Of a DNA stretch of 64,000 nt, positions 47,923-56,368 are shown one piece after another. The notes under the pieces were generated by a model. The model worked only from the letters and a program-made list of their open reading frames with translations. It did not search any database and was not told the origin of the DNA. The DNA is from JAENVT01 sp039931555 (GTDB lineage Bacteria > Actinomycetota > Acidimicrobiia > Acidimicrobiales > Ilumatobacteraceae). The stretch lies in NCBI GenBank assembly GCA_039931555.1, contig JBDTRP010000167.1, positions 8,808-72,807 on the forward strand, read 5' to 3'. The first letter of the stretch is position 1, and the number at the start of each line of letters is the position of its first letter. The position numbers were made by a program, and so were the translations under genes.

Positions 47923-49650
47923 GTGATCGACCACTATCGCCAAGCCTGCACCGACCTCGACGCCGGGCCGTTCGCCACCACCGAGATCGTTGTGCGCGGC
48001 GTGCCCATGCGGGTGTTCACGGCTGCACCGCCCACGCTGCGCGCGCTGTGGCAACTCGCCGCGGTCCATGCCAACAAGACCTACGTCGTCTACGAAGACG
48101 AGCGGCTGACGTACGCTGAGGTGCAAGCGAGCGTGCGATCCCTCGCCCACTACCTCCATCACACGTGCGGCGTCGGCCGCGGAGACCGTGTCGCGATCGC
48201 GATGCGCAACTATCCCGAGTGGGTGATCTCGTATTGGGCGACCGTCTCGATCGGCGCAGCCGTGGTCGGCATGAACGCGTGGTGGACGAGTGCCGAGATG
48301 CAGTACGCGCTCACCGATTCTCGACCGAAGGTGTTGGTCGCCGACGACGAGCGCCTCGAACGCGTCCTTCCGATCCTCGAGAGCCTCCGCGCGGCGTCAC
48401 CGCTGCACCTCGTGTCGATACGCACCGATCGCCCGCTGCCCTCCGACTCCGTCCGATGGAGCGACGTCGTGCAGCCCGACGCCGCGCCGGATGCGTTGCC
48501 TGACGCTGACATCGACCCCGACGACGATGCCTGCATCTTCTACACCTCTGGCACGACCGGATCCCCGAAGGGCGCACAACTGACGCACCGCGGCTCGATC
48601 CACAACCTCCTCAACATCGCGTACATGACCACGGCGATCTCGATGGCCGACGCCAGGGCTGTTGCAGCCGGTGACGTGGCGGCGCCCACGTCGCCCCCGA
48701 CGGCGCCGGCGCAGATCGTCATCATGGCGCCCACACCGCTGTTCCACGTCACGGCCTGCAACTGCCTCATGCACCCGGCAACGCTGGCCGGTGGCACCGT
48801 CGTGTTCACTCGCAAGTGGGATGCTGGCCGGGCGCTCGAGCTGATCGAGCGCGAGCGTGTCACCAACTTCTCCGGCGTTCCCACCATGAGCCGCGAGCTG
48901 TTGGCTCATCCGGATTGGGCGACGCGCGACACCAGTTCACTCGGCGGGATGACCGGCGGCGGCGCTGCAGTACAGCCCGACCTCGTCGGCAAGATCGACA
49001 AGGCGTTGAAGAACGGTGTGCCAGGCACCGGCTACGGGCTCACCGAGACACACGGCATCGTCACCGCCAACTCGGCACGGCTGTACCTGGCCAAGCCCGA
49101 CTCGGCCGGCCCGATCGTGCCGACGCTCGATGCCAAGCTGGTCGACGACGATGGCAGCGAGCTGGCGCCGGGCCCCGACGTGGTCGGCCAGCTCTGCGTG
49201 CGCGGACCCATCGTGATCAAGGGATACCTCCACCGTCCCGAGGCGACCGCCGACGCGATCCGCGACGGTTGGTTCAACACCGGCGACATCGCCCGCATCG
49301 ACGAGGACGGTTTCGTGTTCATCGTCGACCGCGCCAAGGACATGGTGTTGCGCGGTGGCGAGAACGTTTACTGCAGCGAGGTCGAGACCGCGATCTACCA
49401 GCACGACGCCATCGCCGAAGCCGCGGTCTTCGGCATCCCCGACGAGCGACTCGGTGAAGAGGTCGGCGCCGCCGTGGTGCTGCATGCAGGCGAAACGCTG
49501 ACCAAGGCAGAGCTGCAGCAGTTCCTTGCTGAGCGCATCGCCAAGTACAAGATCCCGTCGGCGATCTGGTTCCTCGACCAACAACTTCCTCGAAATGCGA
49601 ACGGCAAGTTCGTCAAACGCGAGCTGCGAGCCCAACTGCTCGGCGCGTGA
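47923..49650 (+). CDS. AMP-dependent acyl-CoA synthetase/ligase
   Basis: 575 aa adenylate-forming enzyme: P-loop-like YTSGTTGSPKGAQLTHRG, GYGLTETHG, GWFNTGDIARIDEDGFVFIV, DRAKDMVLRGGENVYCSEVE and the C-terminal catalytic Lys in PRNANGKFVKREL. It resembles class I acyl-CoA synthetases for fatty, branched or aryl acids; substrate not readable. The insertion rich in Ala/Pro around residues 243-265 (AAPTSPPTAPAQ) is unusual. GTG at 47923. The 149 bases before it show no clear element. It is close to, but on the other strand from, the aromatic cluster. Confidence 0.9.
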   Translation: MIDHYRQACTDLDAGPFATTEIVVRGVPMRVFTAAPPTLRALWQLAAVHANKTYVVYEDERLTYAEVQASVRSLAHYLHHTCGVGRGDRVAIAMRNYPEWVISYWATVSIGAAVVGMNAWWTSAEMQYALTDSRPKVLVADDERLERVLPILESLRAASPLHLVSIRTDRPLPSDSVRWSDVVQPDAAPDALPDADIDPDDDACIFYTSGTTGSPKGAQLTHRGSIHNLLNIAYMTTAISMADARAVAAGDVAAPTSPPTAPAQIVIMAPTPLFHVTACNCLMHPATLAGGTVVFTRKWDAGRALELIERERVTNFSGVPTMSRELLAHPDWATRDTSSLGGMTGGGAAVQPDLVGKIDKALKNGVPGTGYGLTETHGIVTANSARLYLAKPDSAGPIVPTLDAKLVDDDGSELAPGPDVVGQLCVRGPIVIKGYLHRPEATADAIRDGWFNTGDIARIDEDGFVFIVDRAKDMVLRGGENVYCSEVETAIYQHDAIAEAAVFGIPDERLGEEVGAAVVLHAGETLTKAELQQFLAERIAKYKIPSAIWFLDQQLPRNANGKFVKRELRAQLLGA

Positions 49651-49704
49651 GCCAGCTTGCTCCCACGTTCTCAGATCCAGCGCATCGCCTGGGCTGCAAC
49701 GTCA

Positions 49705-50331
49705 TCAACGCAACGCTGCTTCGATCCGATCGAACGAACTCGGCGGGTCTGTCGGATCGAAGAACACCGTCGACAGACCAACAGCTTCGGCACCTCGCAA
49801 GTTGATCCGTTGATCGTCGACGAACACCACATCGGCCGGATCCGGATCGTCGAACGCCTCGAGCGCCAACTGAAACGCACGCGGATCCGGCTTGAGGTAT
49901 CCGGTGATCGAACCATCGACGATGAAATCAAATTGATCGATGACCGAAATCGCCTCCATCCAGTCCGGGCCGTGGAAGGCGTGCATGTCATTGGTCAGTA
50001 CTCCCACAACGCGGCCTGCCGCACGATGACGATTGATCAGCTCAGTCATCCTTGGACGCACCAGATAGTCACCGGGCGGCTCATAGAAGTGGCGCATCAG
50101 ACCGCGAAGATCGAGACCGAACGGCGCACCGCGCACCGACCAGTACTCGCGCTCGGTGATCTCGCCGGCCTGCCAGCGTACGTACTCGGGATCGCTGGCT
50201 GCATCGAACGGCCCGCGCCACGTCATTGAGCCCAGGGTCTCCTGCGCCTTACCGATCAGCTCGAACGGTGTCAACAACACCGGCCCCCCGAAGTCGAGCA
50301 GCAGATGCTTCAGCGATGGTGTCGTGGTCAC
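49705..50331 (-). CDS. HAD superfamily hydrolase
   Basis: 208 aa haloacid-dehalogenase-like hydrolase with a helical cap. Motif I is LLLDFGGPVLLTP (nucleophile Asp, but Gly at the position of the general acid, as in the DFGGVL subgroup), motif II is VGVLTNDMHAFHG, the motif III Lys is in GYLKPDPRAFQLAL and motif IV is DVVFVDDQRINLRGAEAVG. It may be a phosphatase or epoxide-hydrolase-like enzyme. The start is GTG at 50331. The promoter probably lies in the 213-base gap that also holds the 50459 hairpin. Confidence 0.83.
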   Translation of the reverse strand: MTTTPSLKHLLLDFGGPVLLTPFELIGKAQETLGSMTWRGPFDAASDPEYVRWQAGEITEREYWSVRGAPFGLDLRGLMRHFYEPPGDYLVRPRMTELINRHRAAGRVVGVLTNDMHAFHGPDWMEAISVIDQFDFIVDGSITGYLKPDPRAFQLALEAFDDPDPADVVFVDDQRINLRGAEAVGLSTVFFDPTDPPSSFDRIEAALR

Positions 50332-50458
50332 GGCACCAGTACATCAGCATGGACTTCCCTCGGACAACGCCATCGTTCGGTCCGGCGGAACGGTCGGCCG
50401 CGCTCGGTGCGCCAGCGGCCGAGGGGTCGTGCGACGACCGGCGCGACAACCTCTACCT

Positions 50459-50507
50459 GTTTGTGTGTCGCCAAGTGAGGGCCGAAGACGCGTGGCGACA
50501 CACAAAC
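50459..50507 (-). terminator. 15-bp perfect inverted repeat, likely terminator of the kinase operon
   Basis: Arms GTTTGTGTGTCGCCA (50459-50473) and its exact complement TGGCGACACACAAAC (50493-50507) flank a 19-base loop. It lies 38-86 bases past the stop of the 50545-52353 gene and before the HAD gene, so a terminator or 3'-end processing hairpin fits; there is no T tract. The loop begins AGTGAGGG, and the repeat at 61236-61284 has similar arms and loop, so a small repeat family is another reading. Apart from this hairpin the 213-base gap 50332-50544 holds nothing recognisable. Confidence 0.6.
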
Positions 50508-50544
50508 CGAGCAGAGGTCGAGGCAGGTTGGCGGATGGACGGGA

Positions 50545-52353
50545 TCAGTCGAGGATCGTCACCACGCCGTTGTCGCCGTCGACGCGCAGGCGCATGCCTG
50601 TCTTGATCGACTTGGTCGCGAACGCGGTACCAGTCACCGCTGGCAAGCCGTACTCGCGACACACGATCGCGGCGTGGCTCATCATTCCTCCCGAGTCGGT
50701 GACGGTCGCGGCGATCCGCCGGAAGATCGGCGCCCACGACGGCGCCGTGACCGGGGCGACCAGGATCTCGCCATCTTGGATCTCGGAGACCTGATCGGCG
50801 CTGCTCAACACGCGCGCGATGCCCTCCACGACGCCCGGCGAGGCGGCAAAGCCACTGAGCCCGCCATCGGCGCTGACACCACCCAACCACTTCTGGATCG
50901 AGTCGCTGGTGATGCCCCACAGCATGATCGTGAACGGCTCGGTCACCACGTCGGGCGGCGCGCCGAGGGCGGGCGGCGCATCCCAGGCCTGACACGCGGC
51001 CATGATCGCCCGGCGCTTGGCGACCACCTCGGGCCAGTACGACGGGCCGCGTGGCGCAACGCCGGCAGCCCACGCGAACGTCATGTCGCTGATCGCCGTC
51101 GGGATCTCGTCGCGCTTGAGCATGAAGATGTCGTCGGCGTCCTGCCAGAACCCTTCTTTCATGAACACGCTCGACAACTCACGCATCTTGCGCCACATCA
51201 CGCTGATGCCCCAGTGCTCGACGTAGAAGTTGTGGTTCTCGACGTAGTGGAAGACCGTGCGGCTGAGACCCAACTTGGCCTCGAAGTTGGCCTTGTCGTC
51301 GCCGTCGAGCAGATCGATGTACTCGGATGCAACACGGTCGCGTTCGGCGATCACAGCCGCTTGCGGCGTATCGATCTCCTCCCCCGCCTGCAGCTTGCGG
51401 ATGTATCCGCGCATGAACGAGAACGGGATGTCGAGACGCTCGGCCCACACCGCATCGGTGTGGTAGAAGCCGGTCCCGTTGGAGTAGTTGAACCACGGGT
51501 ACTGCGCGGTCGCGTACTCCTTCAACCACGCTTCACCGCCTACTGCTGACTGCACCGCGGCCAACACCTGATCCACGGTCCCCTCGCACAGCAGGTCGCC
51601 GAGACCGGTGTCGACCGCCAGCCGAGCCAGGCGCCGCAGCTCCTCGTCGGGGCGGAACAGGTCGACGTCGATGCCCGCGACCATCTTGGCGATCGACAGG
51701 TCGGGGATGTTGGGAAAGACCTGCTTGCAGAACCCGAAGTAGTCGAGGTACGCGGCGTAACCGAGGTTGAGCATCTCGAAGTGCAATTGCCACAGCTCCA
51801 GCGAGAGGTCGACCAACTGGTGGTACTCGTGCTGCAGGTCGTACACATTGCTGCGGCCGGCATGACCAGTGACGACGTCGAGGTCGACCATGTCGGGCAG
51901 CGGCTCGAAGTTCAGCGCCTCGAGTTTGCCGATCACGACCTTGGCCTTGTCGATCCATTCGGCCTCGATCGCATCCCAATTGGCGAAGTAGTGACCGGCA
52001 CGTTGCATGAAGTGGTCGACCCGACCGGGGATCTCCGATGGATCGGCGACCGGTACCGGCGACAGGAAGAAATAGCCGTTGAGGATGCGGATGTCGATGC
52101 CCATCGCCGGCGGCACGATGTAGTGACGGCTGTTGTACGAACCCAGCGATGCAAACGCGTACTCGACCAAGCTGGCGTCGAACGGCGGCATCACCGTAGG
52201 GAGGTGAATTGCGTCGCGGAACCAGAACACCGACTCGTCGTACGACCGGCGGGCCTCGCTGAACAGCAGGTGATAGTGGTACAGGTCTTCCCAACCCTCG
52301 GCCCCCGGCGGTGTACTGATGGAAAACGGACTGTCGAAACGATCCTTGGTCAT
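50545..52353 (-). CDS. PEP-utilizing enzyme, phosphoryl-carrier subunit (phenylphosphate synthase alpha-like)
   Basis: 602 aa. The C-terminal 90 residues are the swivelling phospho-histidine domain of PEP synthase/PPDK: VVEGIARVLSSADQVSEIQD, VAPVTAPSWAPIFRR and catalytic His560 in GGMMSHAAIVCREYGLPAV. The N-terminal 500 residues are helical and aromatic-rich (YHYHLLFSEARRSYDESVFW) with no PEP/pyruvate-binding barrel. Size and layout match the 70-kDa subunit of phenylphosphate synthase, which phosphorylates phenol from ATP, and the cresol-phosphorylating enzymes. The ATP-grasp partner is the gene upstream, 28 bases away. Substrate is inferred as a phenolic from the neighbouring catechol-cleavage genes. 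Confidence 0.82.
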   Translation of the reverse strand: MTKDRFDSPFSISTPPGAEGWEDLYHYHLLFSEARRSYDESVFWFRDAIHLPTVMPPFDASLVEYAFASLGSYNSRHYIVPPAMGIDIRILNGYFFLSPVPVADPSEIPGRVDHFMQRAGHYFANWDAIEAEWIDKAKVVIGKLEALNFEPLPDMVDLDVVTGHAGRSNVYDLQHEYHQLVDLSLELWQLHFEMLNLGYAAYLDYFGFCKQVFPNIPDLSIAKMVAGIDVDLFRPDEELRRLARLAVDTGLGDLLCEGTVDQVLAAVQSAVGGEAWLKEYATAQYPWFNYSNGTGFYHTDAVWAERLDIPFSFMRGYIRKLQAGEEIDTPQAAVIAERDRVASEYIDLLDGDDKANFEAKLGLSRTVFHYVENHNFYVEHWGISVMWRKMRELSSVFMKEGFWQDADDIFMLKRDEIPTAISDMTFAWAAGVAPRGPSYWPEVVAKRRAIMAACQAWDAPPALGAPPDVVTEPFTIMLWGITSDSIQKWLGGVSADGGLSGFAASPGVVEGIARVLSSADQVSEIQDGEILVAPVTAPSWAPIFRRIAATVTDSGGMMSHAAIVCREYGLPAVTGTAFATKSIKTGMRLRVDGDNGVVTILD

Positions 52354-52381
52354 GGCAATTCCCCCAATGTGAGTGCGATTG

Positions 52382-53449
52382 TTAGTGCTTGACTTGGACG
52401 GGCCGCAGCATGTTGCTGACGACCCCTTCGACGCCGGTGTGAACCCCCTGGCTCACCTGGCGCGGCTTGTTGCTCCACACCGTCTCCGGGCGGCTCTGCA
52501 GGAGGTGAACGGTATACGCACCTCCGTCGTCGACGGTCACCGCCCATTCGACGTCTTGCGGCCGACCGAAGTGCTTCTCAGCCTGACGGGCCAGTTTGGC
52601 GATCGACTTGATCTCGTCATCGCTCAGGCTGGGCGCAGTGCTGCGGTCCGCGTCGAGTGGTCGCTCGACGACCCTGCCGCCCTCGATGCAGCACTCGAGC
52701 TCCTTGACAGACACGGTGCGTTTGGTGATCTCGAAGATCACCTTGTCGATCATGTAGTTGTCGGGCGTGACGCTGCCCGACACCACCGATTCACCGAGCC
52801 CGAACGCTGAATCGATGACGATGGTCGAGCGATCCCCGTTGGTGGGGTTCAACGTGAACGCGACCCCGGCCGCCCTCGGCAACACCATCTGTTGGACGGC
52901 GACGCTCATGGCCACGTCCGCGTGTGGGTAGCCGTTCTCGTGGCGGTACGAGATCGCCCGATCCGTGTACAGGCTGGCCCAGCACCGCACGACGTGGTTG
53001 ACCACGTTGTCCGCGCCGCAGATCCACAGGTAGGTGTCCTGCTGGCCGGCGAACGAAGCGTCGGGCTGATCCTCGGCAGTGGCACTCGACCGCACAGCGA
53101 CGGCGAGGTCGTCGATGCCGGTCTGATCGCACAACTGGCGATACCCGTCGCGGATCACCGCTTCGGCGGCCTGCGACGGGCCGGCGTCGAGCACCATCTG
53201 GCGACACCGACCGGCAGCCTCGGTCAAAGCGTGCAGGTCGTTGACATCGAGGCTGTCGAGCAGCTCATGGAGGTGAGGCCCGACGTGGTCCCTGCCCATT
53301 GAGTCGGCGAAGGCATGCGTGGTGACCGCGAAGCCGGGCGGCACGGGCAGTCCGGCACGGGTCATCGCGCCGAGGCTGGCGCACTTTCCGCCGACGATCG
53401 GCTGGTCGAGTTCGTGATAGTCGTGAAAGAAGATGGCGTGGTCCGCCAC
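52382..53449 (-). CDS. PEP synthase-like ATP-grasp subunit (phenylphosphate synthase beta-like)
   Basis: 355 aa, equal to only the N-terminal nucleotide-binding domain of PEP synthase: VGGKCASLGAMTRAGLPVPP, AVRSSATAEDQPDASFAGQQ, NGDRSTIVIDSAFGLGESVV, SGSVTPDNYMIDK and VEWAVTVDDGGAYTVHLLQS followed by RPET. A free-standing ATP-grasp subunit plus a separate carrier subunit is the architecture of phenylphosphate synthase (40 + 70 kDa). It would pass the ATP beta-phosphate to His560 of the partner. GTG at 53449 overlaps the stop of the di-iron oxidase gene (TAGTG), so the two are translationally coupled. Rifampin phosphotransferase-like chemistry is an alternative. Confidence 0.83.
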   Translation of the reverse strand: MADHAIFFHDYHELDQPIVGGKCASLGAMTRAGLPVPPGFAVTTHAFADSMGRDHVGPHLHELLDSLDVNDLHALTEAAGRCRQMVLDAGPSQAAEAVIRDGYRQLCDQTGIDDLAVAVRSSATAEDQPDASFAGQQDTYLWICGADNVVNHVVRCWASLYTDRAISYRHENGYPHADVAMSVAVQQMVLPRAAGVAFTLNPTNGDRSTIVIDSAFGLGESVVSGSVTPDNYMIDKVIFEITKRTVSVKELECCIEGGRVVERPLDADRSTAPSLSDDEIKSIAKLARQAEKHFGRPQDVEWAVTVDDGGAYTVHLLQSRPETVWSNKPRQVSQGVHTGVEGVVSNMLRPVQVKH

Positions 53450-54153
53450 TACCACGACACCCCTTCGTAGGCGTCCCAGCAGCGACGCGTCGCCTCGGCA
53501 CCGGCAAAGTAGGCAGCACGCGCCGACCGGCGCTTCGCGTCGGTGTCGAGGTAGCGCTCGGCGAACTCGCCGACGTGGCCACCGTGGTCCTCGTCGACCG
53601 TGATGTGGATCGTGTGGAAGGCGTAGTCGTCGGGTTCCAGCAAGTCTCCGTAGTGGTGCTTGAAGCCGTCGACGGCACGGATGTACGCCGGCGGGATCTG
53701 GTTCTCGATCCCCAGGCTGGCGCCGAACTGGAACTCGTACCACGGGCGTTGGTGAGCCAGGTTGTAGAGAAAGCTCTCACTGAGCACTGCTTCGACGTTG
53801 GGGGTCGCCTCGGTGATCACCTCGTCGGGCGCGCCGAGCGCGCGGGTGAACTGGAACAGCCAGTGGAGGTGGCCGTGGCCAGACTTCGACTGAATGCCGA
53901 GCACCTCCTCGCCGATGTTCTCGATGACGGCCTCGGTCATCTCGTACGGGATTCGCCCGAGCCAGATCGACAGGAAGCGACGCGTGTGGAACGTCACCCC
54001 GTGGTAGTGCTGGCGTGCCCAGCCGACGAGCTCTTCCTTCGTCGCCTCGCCCTGCACCACGCGTTCGACCCACCGCGCCTTGTCGAGCGTGCGGCCCGAG
54101 GCGATCAGTTCCTCGCGCATCTCTTCTACGAATGCTTCACCATCGAACGACAT
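53449..54153 (-). CDS. Heme-oxygenase-fold iron-containing redox enzyme (HDO-like)
   Basis: 234 aa member of the TenA/PqqC/heme-oxygenase-like superfamily annotated as iron-containing redox enzymes. Candidate metal ligands sit in ENIGEEVLGIQSKSGHGHLH (Glu and His) and HITVDEDHGGHVGEF (Asp/Glu with HxxxxH). Known HDO enzymes use di-iron and O2 for hydroxylation, N-oxygenation or cleavage. It is the first gene of the operon with the kinase pair, so oxygenation of the phosphorylated aromatic is a reasonable but untested idea. ATG 54153 has an AGGGGG ribosome site. A truncated paralogue lies at 57371-57487. The IclR-type operator is 71-87 bases upstream. Confidence 0.8.
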   Translation of the reverse strand: MSFDGEAFVEEMREELIASGRTLDKARWVERVVQGEATKEELVGWARQHYHGVTFHTRRFLSIWLGRIPYEMTEAVIENIGEEVLGIQSKSGHGHLHWLFQFTRALGAPDEVITEATPNVEAVLSESFLYNLAHQRPWYEFQFGASLGIENQIPPAYIRAVDGFKHHYGDLLEPDDYAFHTIHITVDEDHGGHVGEFAERYLDTDAKRRSARAAYFAGAEATRRCWDAYEGVSW

Positions 54154-54223
54154 CTGGCGTACCCCCTCGGTTTCGCGCGCCGGTCGCACTGTTGCACCAC
54201 AGCACAGTTCGCTCAAGGTCACT

Positions 54224-54240
54224 GTTCCGCTTAACGGAAC
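54224..54240. promoter_or_regulatory. Putative IclR operator, site A
   Basis: GTTCCGCTTAACGGAAC, arms GTTCCG/CGGAAC with a 5-base centre; it is the best copy and is used here as the reference. It lies between the divergent di-iron oxidase/kinase operon (start 54153) and the nitroreductase-like gene (start 54258), so it could control both. Confidence 0.65.
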
Positions 54241-54257
54241 GAAAGGGACGACGTTCG

Positions 54258-54845
54258 ATGCACCGGTGCTGCGATGATGAACCCGTGCAATCCACCGACC
54301 TCGCCGACCTCGTTCGTCGCCGCCGTACCAGCATGCTCGTCGACAGGCAGCGACCCGTGCCGCACGAGTTGATCGTCGAGATGTGCGAACTCGCCCAATG
54401 GGCGCCCAACCACAAACGCACCTGGCCATGGCGCTTCGCGGTTGCCGAGGGCGAGGCGCGAGCCAGGCTCGGCAATGCGATTGCCGACGCGATGCAGGCC
54501 CACGGCGACGCACCGGAGAAGGTCGACAAGACTCGCACCAAGTACTTGCGCACCCCCGTGACCCTGCTCGTCGGCTCCGGCCCCGGCGACTCCCAACTGC
54601 GCACCGCTGAGAACCGAGATGCGGTGGCCGCCGGGATCCAGATCCTGCTGCTCGCGGCGACCGCTCACGGGCTGGCCAGCTATTGGGGCTCATGCCCGAA
54701 GGGGGCCAACGACGTGGTCAGCGAACTGTGCGGCTTCGAAGCCGGCACCCACATCAGCGCCCTGATCTACCTCGGGTGGGCGTCATCGACGGTCGAATCG
54801 CCCGGGCGACCAACTCCCGAGGTGCACGTCATCGCCGCCGACTGA
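54258..54845 (+). CDS. Nitroreductase family flavoprotein
   Basis: 195 aa FMN-dependent nitroreductase-fold enzyme: LADLVRRRRTSMLVDRQRPV, MCELAQWAPNHKRTWPWRF (FMN contact and the WxF region), AGIQILLLAATAHGLASYWG and ISALIYLGWASS near the end. It could reduce nitro groups or quinones, or act as a dehydrogenase. Start uncertain: ATG 54258 has AAGGGA upstream and is preferred; GTG 54285 gives VQSTDLADL. It shares the site A operator with the di-iron oxidase operon and is thus probably co-regulated. Confidence 0.82.
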   Translation: MHRCCDDEPVQSTDLADLVRRRRTSMLVDRQRPVPHELIVEMCELAQWAPNHKRTWPWRFAVAEGEARARLGNAIADAMQAHGDAPEKVDKTRTKYLRTPVTLLVGSGPGDSQLRTAENRDAVAAGIQILLLAATAHGLASYWGSCPKGANDVVSELCGFEAGTHISALIYLGWASSTVESPGRPTPEVHVIAAD

Positions 54846-54873
54846 CAGGTGGGTACAGGAGTGCTAGTACCAA

Positions 54874-55006
54874 GGTGCAATGGCGAATGCACCGACCTCT
54901 GAGGAAGATGGAACACAACCCCGCAAGCCCGTCCAGCAGAGGGGTTGTATCCGAACCACATCAACGGGAGTCCGATCGCAGCCCGAGCGGTCGGACTCTT
55001 GTGGTT
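54874..55006. terminator. Three stem-loops between convergent genes
   Basis: The 183-base gap between the nitroreductase and ferredoxin stops holds three inverted repeats: GGTGCA/TGCACC (54874-54893), ACAACCCC/GGGGTTGT (54915-54922 with 54941-54948) and GAGTCCGA/TCGGACTC (54968-54975 with 54991-54998). The last is enlarged by AACCACA (54954-54960) pairing with TGTGGTT (55000-55006) and ends in TTTT. The largest hairpin is a good two-way terminator. Confidence 0.6.
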
Positions 55007-55028
55007 TTCGGACTCGTGTCGGCCCGAC

Positions 55029-55358
55029 TCAGCCCCAGATGCTCTTGCGCGGTGCGGGCGTGACGACGATCGCCCCACCGAGCGTGCCGATCGGTGTGAT
55101 GCACAGACGCGTGTCGTTGCCATTGACCTTCGACTCGCATTTGCCGCAGATGCCCTCCTGGCAGCCGCGCCGCGGGCGCACGTGCTCGGCGATCTCGCGA
55201 ATGGCCTTCAGCGCGGCCATCGTCGGGTCGGCGAGGATCGAGTACTCGACATCGTCGACGGTCAACACCGTGACGACCGCCGGCTCGCCGAACCCAGCGA
55301 AGCCTCCCCCATCGGCCGCTGCGGCCACGCCAGCAGCAGGCGCCGAGTCGAGGGTCAC
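55029..55358 (-). CDS. [2Fe-2S] ferredoxin-like protein
   Basis: 109 aa. A flexible Ala/Gly-rich N-terminus leads into a plant-type ferredoxin core with cluster ligands in RRGCQEGICGKCESKV (C-x4-C-x2-C) and a fourth Cys in TRLCI. VTVLTVDDVEYSILADPTMA precedes it. It likely delivers electrons to an oxygenase of the cluster, either reactivating the extradiol dioxygenase (as XylT-type ferredoxins do) or serving the di-iron oxidase. The GTG at 55358 overlaps the phosphatase stop (GTGA). A second ferredoxin is at 58296-58562; no reductase is visible. Confidence 0.85.
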   Translation of the reverse strand: MTLDSAPAAGVAAAADGGGFAGFGEPAVVTVLTVDDVEYSILADPTMAALKAIREIAEHVRPRRGCQEGICGKCESKVNGNDTRLCITPIGTLGGAIVVTPAPRKSIWG

Positions 55359-56368
55359 GCGTACCAACTCGGTGTCGCCAGGGTGGGGATCTCGATCTCC
55401 AACCCGCGACCGCGATAGGTCAGCACTGCGTGTTCGTGATCGTCGTAGACCTTGATGCGCACATCCTCGGTGTTGTTCGGCTCGCCAGGGTCGTGACCGA
55501 CTGCCGACGCCGCCACGGCGCGAATGGGGCCGGAGTGGCCGCACATGTAGATCGCCGTGTTCGGTCCGCTCTCGTCGACGATCTGGGTGATGCCCTGCCA
55601 GTGGCGGCGCACGACGATCATCGGCGGCTCGAAGTAGAACAGCGGCTGGGTGAGCCACACCGTGATCGGATCGCCGCCGGCTTGCAGCACTCGGTAGAAC
55701 CGGTTCATCTCGGTGATCCACCCCGGACGATCGCCGATCCCGAATCGCTGGTATCCCTCGTGGATCTGGGCGAACTCCTGGAACGCCGCAGTCACATCGA
55801 CCTCGCGGCCGCCTGCCCACACCTGGAAGTTCTTGAACGCTTCGTGGGGGTACGGATCCTCGACGGTCACATCCGCGATGCCGTAGCGACTCAAGGCCTG
55901 CAGCACACCGCTGCGAACGCCGACAGCGGTCTCGGTGGCTCGCGCCGTCGGCGCGTGCGGGAACCGGACGGTCATGCCCTCCTTCAAGCCCTTGGCCAGG
56001 TCCTGACCCTTGCGATGCGCCTGCCACTGGCCGAGTGGAGTCAGCGCGCCGTCGGTGACATAGCCCTGCGTCTGGCCGTGGCGGATCAAACGAACGTCGG
56101 TCGAGGTCGTGACGCGCTTGCGGAACTCGCCGGGGAACTGCTCGCGCGGTGACACGGTCTCGCGGGCGAACTCTTCCGTGCGGCCCGGTGGTGCGGTGAC
56201 GCGATCGAGTTCCTCGAGGGCCCGAAGCGTTGATCGCTCGCGGGCGCGCAGCACGAAGGCCGGCGCGTCACCCGCGTGTGAGTCGCTCGGGATCGGCGCG
56301 ACCGGTTCTGCCCGGCGCCGCGCGTAGTTGGCGAGGTACAGCGGCGCGTCGTCGCGGGTGACGGTCAT
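55355..56368 (-). CDS. Histidine phosphatase superfamily protein
   Basis: 337 aa phosphoglycerate-mutase-like phosphatase. The RHG motif is VRLIRHGQTQ (catalytic His97) and the second His is in YMCGHSGPIR (about 278). Arg/Ala-rich PHAPTARATETAVG supplies the usual phosphate pocket Arg. A 90-residue N-terminal extension and a central aromatic insert (ITVWLTQPLFYFEPP) are unusual and may form a hydrophobic substrate pocket. It sits between catechol dioxygenase and ferredoxin with 4-base overlaps on both sides. In a cluster with an aryl-kinase-like pair, removal of phosphate from an oxidised aryl phosphate is the attractive hypothesis. Confidence 0.8.
   Translation of the reverse strand: MTVTRDDAPLYLANYARRRAEPVAPIPSDSHAGDAPAFVLRARERSTLRALEELDRVTAPPGRTEEFARETVSPREQFPGEFRKRVTTSTDVRLIRHGQTQGYVTDGALTPLGQWQAHRKGQDLAKGLKEGMTVRFPHAPTARATETAVGVRSGVLQALSRYGIADVTVEDPYPHEAFKNFQVWAGGREVDVTAAFQEFAQIHEGYQRFGIGDRPGWITEMNRFYRVLQAGGDPITVWLTQPLFYFEPPMIVVRRHWQGITQIVDESGPNTAIYMCGHSGPIRAVAASAVGHDPGEPNNTEDVRIKVYDDHEHAVLTYRGRGLEIEIPTLATPSWYA

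Noticed and set aside
50375..50391. GTTCGGTCCGGCGGAAC as a sixth IclR operator
   Set aside because: Only 11 of 17 positions match site A and the centre is entirely different. It precedes the HAD gene, which has no link to the pathway. Kept as a chance GC-rich match.
53260..53300. Possible frameshift between the ATP-grasp and carrier subunits, i.e. a broken PEP synthase
   Set aside because: Both proteins are complete, have their own starts, and the carrier subunit has a long unique N-terminal domain. The split is the natural phenylphosphate-synthase-like architecture.
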